Below, one piece after another: positions 1 to 10,646 of a DNA stretch of 64,000 nucleotides; the first letter of the stretch is position 1; the number at the start of each line of letters is the position of its first letter. The position numbers were made by a program, and so were the translations under genes. The notes beneath the pieces are model-generated. The model had not been told where the DNA came from, made no database searches, and saw only the letters and a program-made list of their open reading frames with translations. This stretch comes from Spirometra erinaceieuropaei (taxonomy: Eukaryota > Platyhelminthes > Cestoda > Diphyllobothriidea > Diphyllobothriidae), in the NCBI GenBank assembly GCA_902702965.1, contig CACRXP010000037.1, forward strand, positions 1,427,967-1,491,966, read 5' to 3'.

Positions 1-160
1 CCAGGCTTTGAACAAAGTGCGCCATAAAAGGATAGCTGTGTGCACGACTGCTCAGTCTCTGAAGATGGGTAGAAGAAACGACTACCCGAAACGTCAGACC
101 TCAAATACACCTCTCCCGGTGAACGCCTCCTCTTCTTTTGACGAGATTATTTGTTAAAAC
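1..160 (+). mobile_element. 3' end of a Penelope-like element
   Basis: Only the last part of an element is in the window. It ends with a hairpin that also ends the other PLE copies here: CTGAAGA at 59-65, a T, the stem GGGTAG (67-72) pairing with CTACCC (82-87), then GAAACGTCAGA from 88. The following 60 bases are pyrimidine-rich, as in the full copy near 17.5 kb. No coding part is visible, since the body would lie before base 1. Known for the family: PLE terminal repeats carry hammerhead-like motifs. Assignment here rests on similarity to the other copies. Confidence 0.5.
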
Positions 161-1732
161 TTCGCAATAGTTTCGCCAAACTAGATCAGTTAGATCTCCT
201 TTGAGATCTTAATAATGCCGTTACTAAAAAGGGTCAGAAAAGACTGTGATTACGCAGTGCTTGTGGTTAAGATTAGAAGATGACGACATATGTTTCTGAC
301 CCAATTGCTCCCCACTGAGATGAGCGTTTAACATGCTGTGCTAAAAAATAAGCGAATAGCAAAAAATCATACGTCATTTACGTGGGTTGTGGAATGCTCA
401 CGTGCTTTTTGTGCAAAGTGTTATTTAAATTCGGCGTAGAAATGGAAAACGTGAAAGAAACAGGAAATCTTTTGCACGATGTATGCAAAATATTGATGGC
501 AAAAAAGTTGCTCTTTTAACTCCTTAGCGGGATTACTACCGATTATGTATTGCAAAATGTCAGGATATATCAAGTCCCATACAAACATAAAGAGACGCGC
601 GAATGAGCAACTTCCAACTAATTTATTTACATTTAAAAAATTATAACAGTTAGAAATATGTTAAAATGAATCGGAGCAGCAGCCAATTTAAAGCTTGGGA
701 ATCCTTGATTGCTAGAAAATTCGAAGTGACATGCAATAGAGGCATGCATACTAAGGACGCCCTACCAGATGGCGCAGAAAATACACCCATGCTGAAAATA
801 CCACTGTAAGCAAAACTATTTATAAGCATGTTATCAGTTTATCTCAAATGAAATGAGGAGCAGATAGGGGGAAAACAAATGTACCGGAACTACGCACTAT
901 TTGGCTAAAGCTCTTAAATATACCAACGCATTTAACTACAGCTAAGCAGTCTGAGAGCTACTTGGCTATTCTAGCTAAATATTGAACTAAATCATAAAGA
1001 AAGATGTCCTAAATTTTACTTTAAAAGCAGTCTACATATTTCGTGCACGCAACACGCACGCACATCTGCCTGCTTTAGGACGACAATATCGAAAACCCGT
1101 CTGACAGTGATTTGTGAAGTTTGATCTAGGTGGTCGTATTCCGAGGAAATATTGCTTCAGGAGAAGCTTAGCGCCTTCGTCATTTTAAACCTTTCATAAA
1201 GGTTCCAATAATGTCCATCCGTACTACTTTACCCGCATGACAAATATAGGCTGAGGCTACTGGTCGTCAGTATAGCTACAAGTCTGCCTCTATCTAATGG
1301 GCAGCAATCTTTTTGTAGTAGTAGAGAGATGGAAGAAAATTTTATTCCACGACTGAACCAGCACGGACTCCAAGATCCCTTTTCCTTTTTATCGGAACGT
1401 CTAAAACGGTTTGTATTTTCTTGCTACTCACGTGCCAGACTTGCCAAACAGACATGCAGTTTGTGCATTCCTGGTAATTTTTAACCTGAACTGCCATTGC
1501 GCCCGCGTTTAGGATTTATCAATTACAGGTTATATATGTTCATTGTCAGGAAAATCGTGAACTCCTCTACATTATTAAAAGGATACCAAACAAGTTTCGT
1601 GAAATGTTGCGATGGTTATGGGGCACGTTGTAAACTTCATAAGAAGCACTAATAGAGGGACAAATTAAATGGCATGTGAATGGACATTTGACGTCATAAA
1701 AACCGCTTAATTATAAACATTTAAACCAAAAC
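161..1732. other. AT-rich region, no gene seen
   Basis: No open frame with splice signals and no repeat shared with the rest of the window was recognised. If the possible last exon near 1.75-1.95 kb is real, this would hold the 3' UTR and downstream flank of the minus-strand host gene. Confidence 0.4.
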
Positions 1733-1948
1733 TCACGAGCTCTGCGAGCATGAAACTTGCAAATGTAACATGCTGCATAATGAGCACAAAGAATGATGAT
1801 TTTGTGAGAGTTTTCTACAAAATACCCTTGTGTTTACAAGGACGTTAAGAATCAATGATAATGCCATGCTGATTAGGTAACCGTTTTCGGTGATTGTAGA
1901 TTTTTCAGACGCTCGACGGGAAGTACATTCAGAGGAACGCACCCTAAT
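1733..1948 (-). CDS. possible last exon of the CSPG-repeat gene
   Basis: On the minus strand an AG acceptor before 1948 opens a frame in phase 0, which fits the phase-0 end of the exon at 2179-2484. The frame starts IRVRSSECTSRRASEKSTI, is polar for about 23 residues, then has a hydrophobic run (YLISMALSLILNVLV) and a short Cys/Ser/His-rich tail before a stop at 1733. FRAS1-like proteins end with one membrane segment and a short tail, which is why this is listed. The acceptor has a poor pyrimidine tract and the run is short for a membrane helix, so it may be chance. Confidence 0.25.
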   Translation of the reverse strand: MRVRSSECTSRRASEKSTITENGYLISMALSLILNVLVNTRVFCRKLSQNHHSLCSLCSMLHLQVSCSQSS

Positions 1949-2178
1949 CTAACTGGAATTTACTAAGGTTATGCTAAAAGATAATTAATAACACAACTCC
2001 GATTGAATAATTTTCTCCAATCTGAAAAACATTTTATTTGACATTTTGTAATAAACATCCATAAAGTAAGTTGCTATTAAGTTATAACATAATGCTCTTC
2101 CTATTAAGGCATTCTATGGCACTGTAGACGCGGACAGGAAAAACTGCGAAAAACAATCTTAACGGTTTCTCAGCTTAC

Positions 2179-2484
2179 TTTGTATGGACGCATGGCATTA
2201 TCAAATAAAGCGACCGCAAATGTATCGATGCGCGTTCTTTGCGCAAAATGTACTCTCGCCACTGGCAAAATTTCCGTCTGGTCAGTTTTGCTTTGTTGGT
2301 AAATAAGGATCGGAAGTTTCACCTCCCGTTCAGTCAGTATTGCTTCCTTTTTCTCAGGGGGTGCTGGGACGAAAACCGTTAGCCGCAGCTGGAGCTCCTC
2401 GGAAGGTCTGGGGAACTTATCGGTCCCAGACATGGCCATTGACGCTGAGCAGATGATCCGCAGCTGTCGTTCGAATACATCGCA
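2179..2484 (-). CDS. exon, phase 0-0, product not recognised
   Basis: A 306-base exon (102 codons) with acceptor TTCATTCATTTTAAG before TGCGATG and donor AAA/GTAAGC. It encodes a mixed sequence starting CDVFERQLRIIC and ending RIDTFAVALFDNAMRPYK, with a Pro-rich loop (FVPAPPEKKE) in the middle. The pattern suggests a beta-rich extracellular or scaffold domain. I do not recognise the domain. Strand and phase agree with the upstream 21.4 kb exon, but about 19 kb of intron lies between, so it could also belong to another gene. Its codon use is more GC-rich than its flanks, as expected for a real exon. Confidence 0.6.
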
Positions 2485-3900
2485 CTTAAAATGAATGAAC
2501 AAAAGGCATTGGTATAACTTAATAGGAGCGATGACCAGGACATCAAATTTGAGGACATTAAACCGAAGGCAAATGAATACGTCTGAAACACTACAAGTGT
2601 CAAAATTCAGGAAATCAGTGGGTCACTCTAACTCCGAATGGACCCCTTTTGTGATTTCACCATATCACGCTGTCAAATAACGCTTGAAAAGTTACGGAAG
2701 GAAGTCGTCTGCTGATGTCTCTTGCGTGGCGTATAGTAGTTAGATTTAAGGTAATCCCCAGTCTAATTTCACGCGAATGTACGCAATGTCTATATCTGTA
2801 ATGTACAGTAAGTAGCCTATCTCGAGAAATGTTAACCAAATTCTGAAATGTTAATACGACTAGGGGAGAATTATTTAAGTGTTGCAATTTCGATCATCGA
2901 GATGCATAAACCCATAGTGTTGCAATCACGTTGGAATGTCAGCTTTTAAATGAACATCCTACTAATCGACTCAGCAATCGCAGTTGGCATAGAATGACCA
3001 CCTATATAGTTACAATGTCCCCGCTGAGTTTCTGCGCTACTAAAAATTCAAATACACTTTACAGAAAACGTGTTTTAGAACGTTGTCTTGGGTTCTCCCT
3101 TGGCTGCACACTGCGTCGTCTTTAGTTCCCGAATAATTTTAGCAGTGCCTCCACTTACACTTTTGTTTAAGGTATACTAACTGCATTTTCTACACCTTCT
3201 ATGCAAAGAAAATCATACAGAGGAATTCAGTCAGGACTCAGGAAATTCTACAATGAATACGGACCGTGTTAAACGCTAAACGACTAGTATTTATGAGGTA
3301 CGGACGCGAGGCCGTAGAAATGGACATTCCCTGGTCAGAAAAATTATCACAATCACAAGAATTTTCCTTAACCAAAGTGTCCTTTCTTCAAGTATAAATT
3401 TAAAGACGCAATTTACTACCGAATAAGTACAAACAAGAATAAAATTTGTATGTTTTGTATTTTATATGGCCACGTGAATAAATAAAATGTAAATTAGATA
3501 ACGTATAATACGTAGGACGTAATTTTTTGCCGGACCTTTTCTTGCAGGCCACCGTAGGGTGCTCATCAAGAAGCCGTCATTCTGCTGCGACTGAATTATC
3601 CTGTGCCTATGCCGCATACTGACTGAAAAGATATTTCCGCATTTCAGCTAACATTTTGTGAGATAGGTCAGCTAATGTGAACCAGTGTCTGGCGTGCGTG
3701 CTGAATGAAAAAGAGGCCTAGGACGACAGCATCTACTGACACACTAAAAGCGTCATGAGCCGATACGCGTATATCATGGAAAAGGTGATCGTTGGGAGCA
3801 TAGGTGAACTGCTAAATGCTTAAGCTGATGGTACGTTTAACCGTCGTGAAGGACGATGTCTCATGAGTGTCCCACAGCAATGTAAGCACAGGGACGGGGA
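2485..3900. other. intron-like AT-rich sequence
   Basis: Short open frames occur on both strands but none has credible acceptor and donor signals with a protein-like composition. Nothing else was recognised. Confidence 0.4.
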
Positions 3901-3909
3901 TTTGAGCGT

Positions 3910-4055
3910 AAATTAGTTTACAATGGTAGAAAGGCTGAGCAACAACCGCCGCACTCCTGCTTTCCTCACCCTCCACGACCTGACGAAAAAAGAGGGTCGA
4001 GAAGACCAGTGGAGAATTTGGGCGTAGTGACTGACAAAGTTAGACAACTCGTCTA
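3910..4055 (+). repeat. dispersed GC-rich repeat, shared with 38.96-39.10 kb
   Basis: This stretch aligns by eye with 38965-39100. Both have a TTTACARTGGTAG start, a pyrimidine-rich middle (CACTCCTGCTTTCCTCACC against CACTCCTTCTCTCTCACCT), then AAGAAGACCA-like purine-rich sequence and AGTGACTGACA. The relation is diverged and the ends are not defined. Confidence 0.4.
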
Positions 4056-4479
4056 CATATGCTATGCACGTTTGGTCCACGCACGATGGAACAGGTTTTC
4101 ACCAAAGAAGAAGCGGACGGTTCGGAACACATCTGCACTGAAGTCCCATAAGTGCTATATCAAGAAGGAGACAGTACAACTTGACTCGAAAACTAGAGAG
4201 GAGGACCAGGCTATCCTGTCCGCGTCATGGTAGATTCGATCCTGTCAGATTTATTGTATCGAGGGATGCTGTGAGTTGGTATGGGGATGTAGTCCACAGA
4301 GTCGGTCTCAATTGCTGCTCCCTTTTCCGCGTACCGGTCCACTGTCTCAAACTGTCAGCCATCTCGTGACGTGGTTTGGCGTAATGGCTGGCAGAACCGC
4401 GGGAAGCCTTCGGTGCTTGCCACACACCACCTGGTTTAACGCCACGTGACGCTAAATAACGCGCCTAACAGTTACGTGA
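4056..4479. other. unassigned GC-richer sequence beside LINE remnant
   Basis: Short overlapping open frames on both strands without family resemblance. Its composition is that of the transposon island rather than the introns, so it is probably old repeat DNA, perhaps the 3' untranslated part of the minus-strand LINE that starts above 4480. Confidence 0.3.
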
Positions 4480-5565
4480 CAGGTGCCTATCCCGTGCCTG
4501 TAGTGGACGATGTGGGTCAGGTTCGTGTATGGACTGGTGGGGAAATGTGTGATAATGAGGTTTGACCAGCGGTGTTTTAACGCAGATCTTTGAGGAGGCG
4601 CCTATGACCGAAGAGGCATATATGAAAAATGGATGTGCGTGGACGATACGGGCAGCTGAGGCGGGGATGACGGGTGTACGCTGATACTCTTGGTACTGGT
4701 TCGCCGGGTTCAGTGTAGTGGATTTGCAAGTGAGCGACTAGACTGTTGCACGATATGAAGGTTTAACTACAACGGTGACAGCTTGGGATCAAGTCCGTAT
4801 CGCTGATGGTGGGAGCAGTGAAGTTGGTGGCGGTGAGGATGGTCGTTGGTGGGGCGTCAGGAGTGTCCTAACCATTGACGAGTGTGGGGGTGGTGGTTGT
4901 TGTCGTTGCGGCGGTTTAGCCGGAGATGTTGTAATAGGTGGTGGTCGAGGAAGGCGGTGATGACGGTTGGGGGTCAGGATTTGCCCATTGTTTGCCTTTG
5001 TGGTCACTTTCGTGGACGTCATGGACTTTGTTACAAGGGTGACGAGGGAGGCGCTTTCGGGATAGCAGGTGGAATTGTCGTGATGTCCCTGCAATGGACC
5101 CGAAATTGCCGGACGAGACCATTCGTGCACGAAATTTTCGTTGACAACGGGGGTTCAGTGTCGATAGTGTGAGTCGGAAGCACTTGAGACTTGAGAACCT
5201 CTCTGTTGGCTTCGACAACGGCGATCTGCTTGGCTTCCTAAATTACTGCCTCAGTTTACAACGCCATTCACTAGGCCGGTCGATCTTGCTGGGTTGATTT
5301 GCGAATGCTCAAGGGAGGTCTCCAGGGTGTTCGTGCACCTTCGTTTTTGTCTTTGTCATCGAGCACCCGTAGCGCCTTTGCCCCAGAAATGCCACCTGGA
5401 TGGGCGTCCATCGTACGGTCGCGAGAGCTGTCCGCTCTAATGCAAATGAATTTGTTCCGGCACGACTTGCATACTAAGAATTCCGGTCCGTTCGAGGACC
5501 CTTGTGTCCGGAATCGTGTCTTGCCATTTCAGTTTTATTATATTCCGGGGATGAATGATGTAGTA
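4480..5565 (-). pseudogene. decayed RTE-type LINE, RT C-terminus and finger tail
   Basis: Read on the minus strand from 5530 downwards, shifted frames give the end of an RTE-type reverse transcriptase ORF: WQDTIPDTRVLERTGILS (5478-5530), then a basic linker, then a Cys-Cys finger (PRCQRKFRARM) near 5100-5150, then a Pro/Ser/Thr-rich linker encoded by the GGT-rich plus strand at 4790-4960, and a last finger-like unit near 4630-4720 (HLQIHYTEPGEPVP). The same order occurs in the LINE copy at 43.0-44.7 kb. Stops and frameshifts are frequent, so it cannot make protein. RTE LINEs nick with an AP-like endonuclease and prime on the nick; only the 3' quarter survives here, as expected for 5' truncation. 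Confidence 0.65.
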
Positions 5566-6054
5566 AAAAATTATCATCAGAAGAAATGAATGTAGAGTGG
5601 TAGGACTATAACAGGAAATCGTTTGTGTGTTGGAGGTTATATCCGCAGGCAGGGATAGGCACAAAATTAATATGGATGCCGTATGGGGAAGGTTTCGGTT
5701 ACAGCTCGCAGGGTCCGAGGGGAGAAATTGCATATCATCAAACTTTTAGACGGCTAAATATAAAATAGCAACTATCGCTACATAGTGGACGTGGGAATTC
5801 AGTGGGTCCTGAAAATAGAACTCCGTAGTGAGAGTCAGGGTGGTATGGCGGTTATCGAAACTTATGATAAATTGCAGTGGATGGATTTTCGTGCGCGCTT
5901 TATCTTATATGCGGTGACCATTCCACCACCATCCGAAATTAAATGGCGGTTCATGTATAAATACATGCGCCGCTTTCATCATTTCCGAACAAGAATAAGA
6001 CGATCAATAAGATAAAACTGTTCCTTCACAGACCAAATTGTATTTCTACTGACT
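5566..6054. other. no gene recognised
   Basis: The stretch lies between the LINE remnant and the minus-strand PLE. Open frames up to 76 codons are present on the plus strand but resemble nothing and have no splice context. Confidence 0.3.
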
Positions 6055-7905
6055 TTTCGGGAACTTTATCGTTTCCATCGTCAGGGTAGTGCGGATTCTG
6101 TTCTTGCTGGTGCAGTTTTATTGGTCCTCGCCACAAGCCTTGCATTATAGCCGTGCTCGATGCACGAACTTCGACCTGCCCGCATGGTGCTGACTAGCTC
6201 TGACCTCTCTGCGGTTGACCGCTGGCAGCCTTAGATTCCCTTTATCCCCTTTGCGGCCTGCGTAGCTGTAACTAAGTCAGCGCGTCTGTTGGCCTTCCCC
6301 ACGTCACTCGGCCGACTGACCAGTCGTTGGTGTCCGCGCGAGTAGCGTTGAGCTTCGCTGGCACCTCGGCCTGGCAGTTCGACGTTGGTCACATGACCTC
6401 GGACCACCACTTCCCCTCTTTCCTCTGAGCGTCGGCACGCGCGCTCGCCCGCCCTATTGGTCCTTTCCAACCGACTCGAAACTTGTTCGTAGCATATGTT
6501 AGGTGGGATGTAAGCCAATAGCTCGGTTGAGGGCGCCAGTCGAGGATCAACTTTTGAGCACCAGTCTGGCCCGCAACTCATTGTCACGACTAAGCCCATT
6601 GATTTCTCAAAAACGAAACTGGGGTTCCTCTGCTGCGTGTCGCAATAGACTGGAGACACCTTATTTATGCGGTTAACTGAAATGTGGTTTGCGCGTTATT
6701 TTGTGTCAAGGCATTTACCCGTTTCGTCAGCATGCCTTGGATTATAATTTTTACATGGTATGTTATAAACTACTGCTGATTGTTCCATCACCCGAAGCGG
6801 TTCTTCGGGTTTCGTGATTTGCTGTCTGGGTGTGCCTTCTATCTTACGAGCCAGCCAATACCAGATGGTTTTACGATTCTTACTGTTGACTCTGAAAATT
6901 GTCCACATAGGAGATCGTGAGTCAGATTTTCGGCTTGTTTCAGCTAGATCGCTCAAAATGAGGCTTCCTGGTCCACTTTCGTATGAAGCACTTCGGATGA
7001 TCGTTGGCTTTAAATGGACCGTGTAAGTACTTCATCTCCTTCTCCCTTCCGCTGTCGTCGCCTTAGCGTGCTTGAACGCGTTGGACGTGGGCTCTGGCAC
7101 AGCTGCATTTTTGTCCAACGGGATGGTTGCCTCCGTAGTGGAAGATACACCTGATGGTGATTGCCTCTTGTCAGACTGTTCTCCTGATCTTACCGACTAC
7201 AATCTTTTAACTTGTACGTAAAGGAAGGGCAACCGTTTGTTGACCTGTTTCTCTAGAGCAAATTGGATATCGGGAAGAATGCATTCAACAGCGCCTTGAA
7301 AGTTTGCACGTCACGCTTTTTGACTATGATGAAAATGTCGTCAACGTAAGTGACTCAGAATTACTGGGAGTACGAGCTGAAGGCCAGCTGTTCGAGCCTC
7401 TGCGAAACCACTCCGGCAATTATTCCAAGCAGGGGCCATCCCGTCGACTTCCCCTTCTTTTGCTCGTAGATCTGATAGCTGAATGTAACGAACGTCTAAG
7501 GGCATTATTCTATGAGCTCAGTGATATTCACTCGCTTGAACTGTTGCTCATTCTTATCGGATTGTTTGAAGAAAGTCGGCAACAGTGTCGTTAGCTGGTG
7601 TGAGCATGATAAAGAGAAATAACGAGATTACGTGAACTGACGTCATACATTTGTCCGCTTCTAATTTAGGCTGTTGGTTACGCATCAAAAACTCTTCAGC
7701 CGACTTCACATTCCATTGCGAATTCTTTGTAAGAAAAGGCAGCCACTGGTACAGCAATTTTGACAACCCAAGTTATAAGGGTGTCACGCAAGAAGACGAT
7801 GGGTCGTAGGGGCACTCCTGGCTTGTGCAATTTTGGCAGGCCATTTTTATCGCGAAAAGTGAAACATTTTGCTTTATCCACACCTTCACTACTTCAACAC
7901 CACTG
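6055..7905 (-). pseudogene. decayed Penelope-like element (RT and GIY-YIG)
   Basis: On the minus strand, pieces of a PLE polyprotein appear in the right order but in shifting frames. They are the RT finger motif LPKLHKPGVPLRPIV near 7820, motif A near 7620-7660 (MTSVHVISLF), a motif-B-like stretch near 7430, the catalytic YVDD at 7337-7348 followed by IFIIVKKRDVQTF, and the start of the GIY-YIG domain near 6700-6780 (EQSAVVYNIPCKNYNP, then ETGK). The 3' end has the shared hairpin: CTGACGA at 6084-6078, an imperfect six-base stem, and GAAA at 6058-6055. Frameshifts and stops mark an old copy. PLEs are retroelements that join an RT related to telomerase to a GIY-YIG nuclease. Any N-terminal part above 7905 is too decayed to place. 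Confidence 0.7.
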
Positions 7906-8050
7906 ATACGCGGAGATGGAACCAGGTGCACCATTTACACAGGAGGAGTAGCAGACGAGCGTGTAGAGTGGCTCCTGAGTTCCATCGGACGCTGCGCCCA
8001 ATTTAAATCGTTGTCAGTTTGAGACGGACAGGCCGCCGATATTTGAGGAA

Positions 8051-8051
8051 G

Positions 8052-8080
<29 letters not shown>
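8051..8080 (+). repeat. (GA)n microsatellite
   Basis: About 14 uninterrupted GA units directly visible after ATTTGAGGAAG. Confidence 0.95.
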
Positions 8081-8084
<4 letters not shown>

Positions 8085-8659
8085 GTTACTGGTAGCAAAT
8101 CGGCGCGCTGCACCAACAATTCACCTCAGATGCTTAAATCTACCACGGTACGCTATGAGTCATTACCTGGAAGGTTGCCGACCGCGATTGCAATTGCGTT
8201 CTTTACAAGACGGCAGGCCAAGTCGTGATGCGTCTCCTTAATGTAGCCATTATAGTGTTCCTCATCTGGGTGAGACCTAAGCGTCTCAGATATAGCCTAT
8301 CATATGCGGAGTGTGACCAGGAGTTTGTGGCAGGCAAACACGAGTTGTTTAGCATTCACGAGCGTTTTGGCAGATTTAAACAATTCCTTTGATGCAACTG
8401 CGATAAACTAAGCGGCTTTTTTGGGATCGAATTCATGACAGCAAGAGCAATACTTGAGTTGAGCCAACACTCTAGCCACCCGGACTTTGAAGCTCCGACT
8501 GATAGACCTGATAGGCCTAGCCAACTGCAACTTATTAGATCCACCAATTCTACTGCTGTAAGTTGACTGCCCATACAGGGTTTCTTAAGCAATCAGTCTG
8601 GCATAAAGCAGCAGACTATCAGGCTCGCTTAATTCCAAAATCTCGATCGAGGCATCGCG

Positions 8660-8740
8660 GTCCATGGGCTTAGGGGCCTGATTGTACTCAATTGTAGCTC
8701 TTGCTGTTGTGAGTTCGAATCCTGCCGTAGCTGCCGAGTT
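8660..8740 (+). repeat. tRNA-like B-box, possible SINE remnant
   Basis: GAGTTCGAATCC at about 8711 fits the pol III B-box consensus GGTTCGANTCC, and a GGTCCATGGGCTTAGGGGC stretch about 40 bases before it is loosely A-box-like. The T-arm stem does not pair well and no cloverleaf forms, so it is not a tRNA gene. It may be a tRNA-derived SINE fragment or chance. Confidence 0.25.
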
Positions 8741-8784
8741 ATTCACAAATGAGTCAAATGAATAGTTTGGCTTCGTCAATTACC

Positions 8785-8905
8785 CTCTCCAAGTAAACAA
8801 TGGCCAGTCTCGATTTATTTTGTCATCGATGCAGTGTGAGTGGGGAAATAGAGGGTGCGGTAGATGTCGCCCAGGATTTTTGACTATAAACAAATTTAGG
8901 AGCAT
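8785..8905 (+). repeat. short GC-rich dispersed repeat R1, copy 1
   Basis: It shares with the other R1 copies the order: pyrimidine-rich CTCC start, a TCTNNATTTNTTTTGTC-like centre, GTGGGGAAATAGAGGGTGCGG, GATGTCGCCCAGG, and ACTATAAACAAATTTAG. In the better copy at 46.1 kb the last two blocks read GATGCGGCCCAAATCTGCC and ACTATAATCTGATTCAC. R1 has no coding capacity that I can defend. Confidence 0.4.
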
Positions 8906-9204
8906 TTCATTGCCTGGTCCATCACCTGGGGAAGCGATTGGCGCGTTTTCTTGCAGCGGCTCACCCAATATGCATGTGTGTGTTTGCCCCCTAATAGGGT
9001 CACACGGTGGATGAGCTGGAGCAACACGGGGGCCATAATGCATCCTGGCAGGCGTTTTCGGAATGCGTAAAATAACAAATGCCAAAATCTGGGCACAAGG
9101 CAGGCCCAGTTGCCAGCAGAGGTGGCGCACGTTGTAACCCCTGTTTGTTTCCATTGTTCTTGTTGGTTAAAATCCTGGTCATTTGCTGCGTGGACCACGA
9201 GGTG
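8906..9204. other. unassigned repeat-like DNA
   Basis: GC-richer sequence between two R1 copies. Open frames on both strands overlap and resemble no protein. Confidence 0.3.
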
Positions 9205-9375
9205 GAGGGTGAAGCGCCAAGGTGCGAACTCGGCCATGCCATCCACCTGCGCCCTGTCCCGCCGTTGGTCTTCTAAACTCTATCTTGGCACTGGAACCAG
9301 CTGGGAGAGGAGGATGGAGTGCACTAGACACGGCGAAGATCTACTGCTACTATAAATTAACTGAAGCGCAAGTGG
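9205..9375 (+). repeat. repeat R1, copy 2
   Basis: It contains CCACCTGCGCCCTGTCCCGC, then GGTCTTCTAAACTCTATCTTG, GGGAGAGGAGGATGGAGTGC, and CTACTGCTACTATAAATTAACTG followed by GCGCAAG. These blocks match the copies at 45.2 and 46.1 kb in the same order. Confidence 0.55.
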
Positions 9376-9429
9376 TAACAATCGGGAGATGGCACCCGAA
9401 AAAATCCACCTAACCAAGGCAGCCTGTCT

Positions 9430-9881
9430 TACGGTACAGGTGGTAATAGGAGTTTTCTGGGTGGCGGCTGGTCGGGATGTACGATACTAGCCGACGGGAA
9501 GCCTTATTTGAACAGTTGAATGATCGAAGTTGGCCCGCTCTCCGTTCCGTTATTACAAAGTGGGTCGCGAAAGGCATTATAGTGGTAACGGACGAGTGGA
9601 AGGCGTATAATCGTCTTCCCTCAGAAGTTTATCTACATGTCTCTGTTAACCACTCAAAGAACTTCAAGGACCCAACCACCGGACGGCACACCAATGCCAT
9701 TGAGGTATACTGGAGTAGACTGAAAAGGAAACTCCACGAGGGAGGCCCTGCATGTGGTAGAGCTGTGTGGGCTTACATAGACGAACTACAGTATCGTCTT
9801 TGGTTTGGCCTGAATGTCATATCTTTGACGGATGCCTGGGAGCTGTTCCTATCCCATGTTGTGCAGACGTATCTTATTTAA
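9430..9881 (+). pseudogene. Merlin/ISXO2-like DDE transposase, N-truncated
   Basis: The open frame from 9477 encodes 134 residues matching the C-terminal half of the ISXO2-like (IS1595/Merlin) DDE domain. The second catalytic Asp is in IVVTDEWKAYNRL, the typical VNHSKNFKDPTTGRHTN block follows, and the catalytic Glu is in NAIEVYWSRLKRKL. Upstream the homology runs into a TAG at 9447-9449. The first Asp (usual VEIDE-like motif) and the N-terminal helix-turn-helix are absent. Merlin transposases cut and paste DNA at terminal inverted repeats with 8-9 bp target duplications. No terminal repeats could be recognised here. This is a dead copy with an unusually well kept 3' half. Confidence 0.75.
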
Positions 9882-10269
9882 AAGTGATTCTGTTTTGTAA
9901 TAAACTGCCATAATGCGAACGTATGCCGTATATTCAGGTATACGTGTGTAACGATGGGGAAGGCGCGGTAACAGCGACCATCTTCCATGTAACCTCCTGC
10001 GATGTTCGTTCGGCCAGCCCATGTTAGGTCGTCGCGGAAAGTCCAAGTAGTGCGTGAAAGTAGGCCTACAACCGCTGATATAGCATGAAGGCGTTTGAGT
10101 CCACTGTTAAAGGTATTATTTCTAGGTAACGGATTTTTTGGGTGTCATCGCCCGATTGTTACCGCGCAAGTAACCGTGCCTGCTCTCAACTCACTGTGGA
10201 TCATATGGCGGACATCGTCGGAAACGACAGTCGAACTAATAGCAGCGAAGAGACGAGTCCCAAGAAGCA
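9882..10269. other. no gene recognised
   Basis: Sequence between the transposase remnant and the next PLE. It may include the 3' untranslated part of the Merlin element, but no terminal repeat was found. Confidence 0.3.
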
Positions 10270-10646
10270 GTCTTGAAGGAGAAGACATGATCGCCGGGAC
10301 AAGAGCTTTATCAGCCTGACGTTCCGGATTCCGACTCGAATCCATCTTCAGAGCAAAATAGAGATACGGGCGGTTCACGCACAGGAGGCTGTAGTATTCA
10401 TAGGATGCAGTCGACATGCTACGGCTCTCCCATTCATCAGGGATCGTTGTACTTGGTGTTCTGACTGTTTGATGGCCGGCATTCGCGTCGTTAATTGCTG
10501 CAATTTCATTCCATGCGTTGGATGTGGGTGTAATGATTGCTCGACCATCTGACTAACCAACCCTGGCACTGGGAAAAGTGTTCACTTGTGCGTCCGCCGC
10601 TCCCCCCCCCTCCTCCCCCCACCGTGGCTAATTACTCCGCCTAGGC
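10270..10646 (-). repeat. inverted arm (pLTR) of PLE copy, left
   Basis: This is the reverse complement of 11071-11451. A 64-codon frame present in both arms differs at only two residues (NTTASCA against NTAAPCA), which shows how recent the duplication is. The arm holds a C-rich tract at 10601-10620, the shared hairpin in antisense near 10327-10350, and ends next to the GIY-YIG reading frame in GCCTAGGC. PLEs are known to carry such pseudo-LTRs in direct or inverted order. Confidence 0.85.

Larger units (their letters stand above)
7906..8784. other. decayed sequence, no clear gene
   Basis: This probably includes the worn 5' part of the minus-strand PLE, but no diagnostic motif could be placed. 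It holds a GA microsatellite and a tRNA-like B-box, listed separately. Confidence 0.3.

Noticed and set aside
4775..4960. Gly/Val-rich plus-strand ORF as a gene
   Set aside because: It is the antisense of the Pro/Ser/Thr-rich linker of a decayed minus-strand LINE.
8700..8730. tRNA gene
   Set aside because: Only a B-box-like word is present. The T-arm stem pairs poorly and no acceptor or anticodon arms can be drawn.
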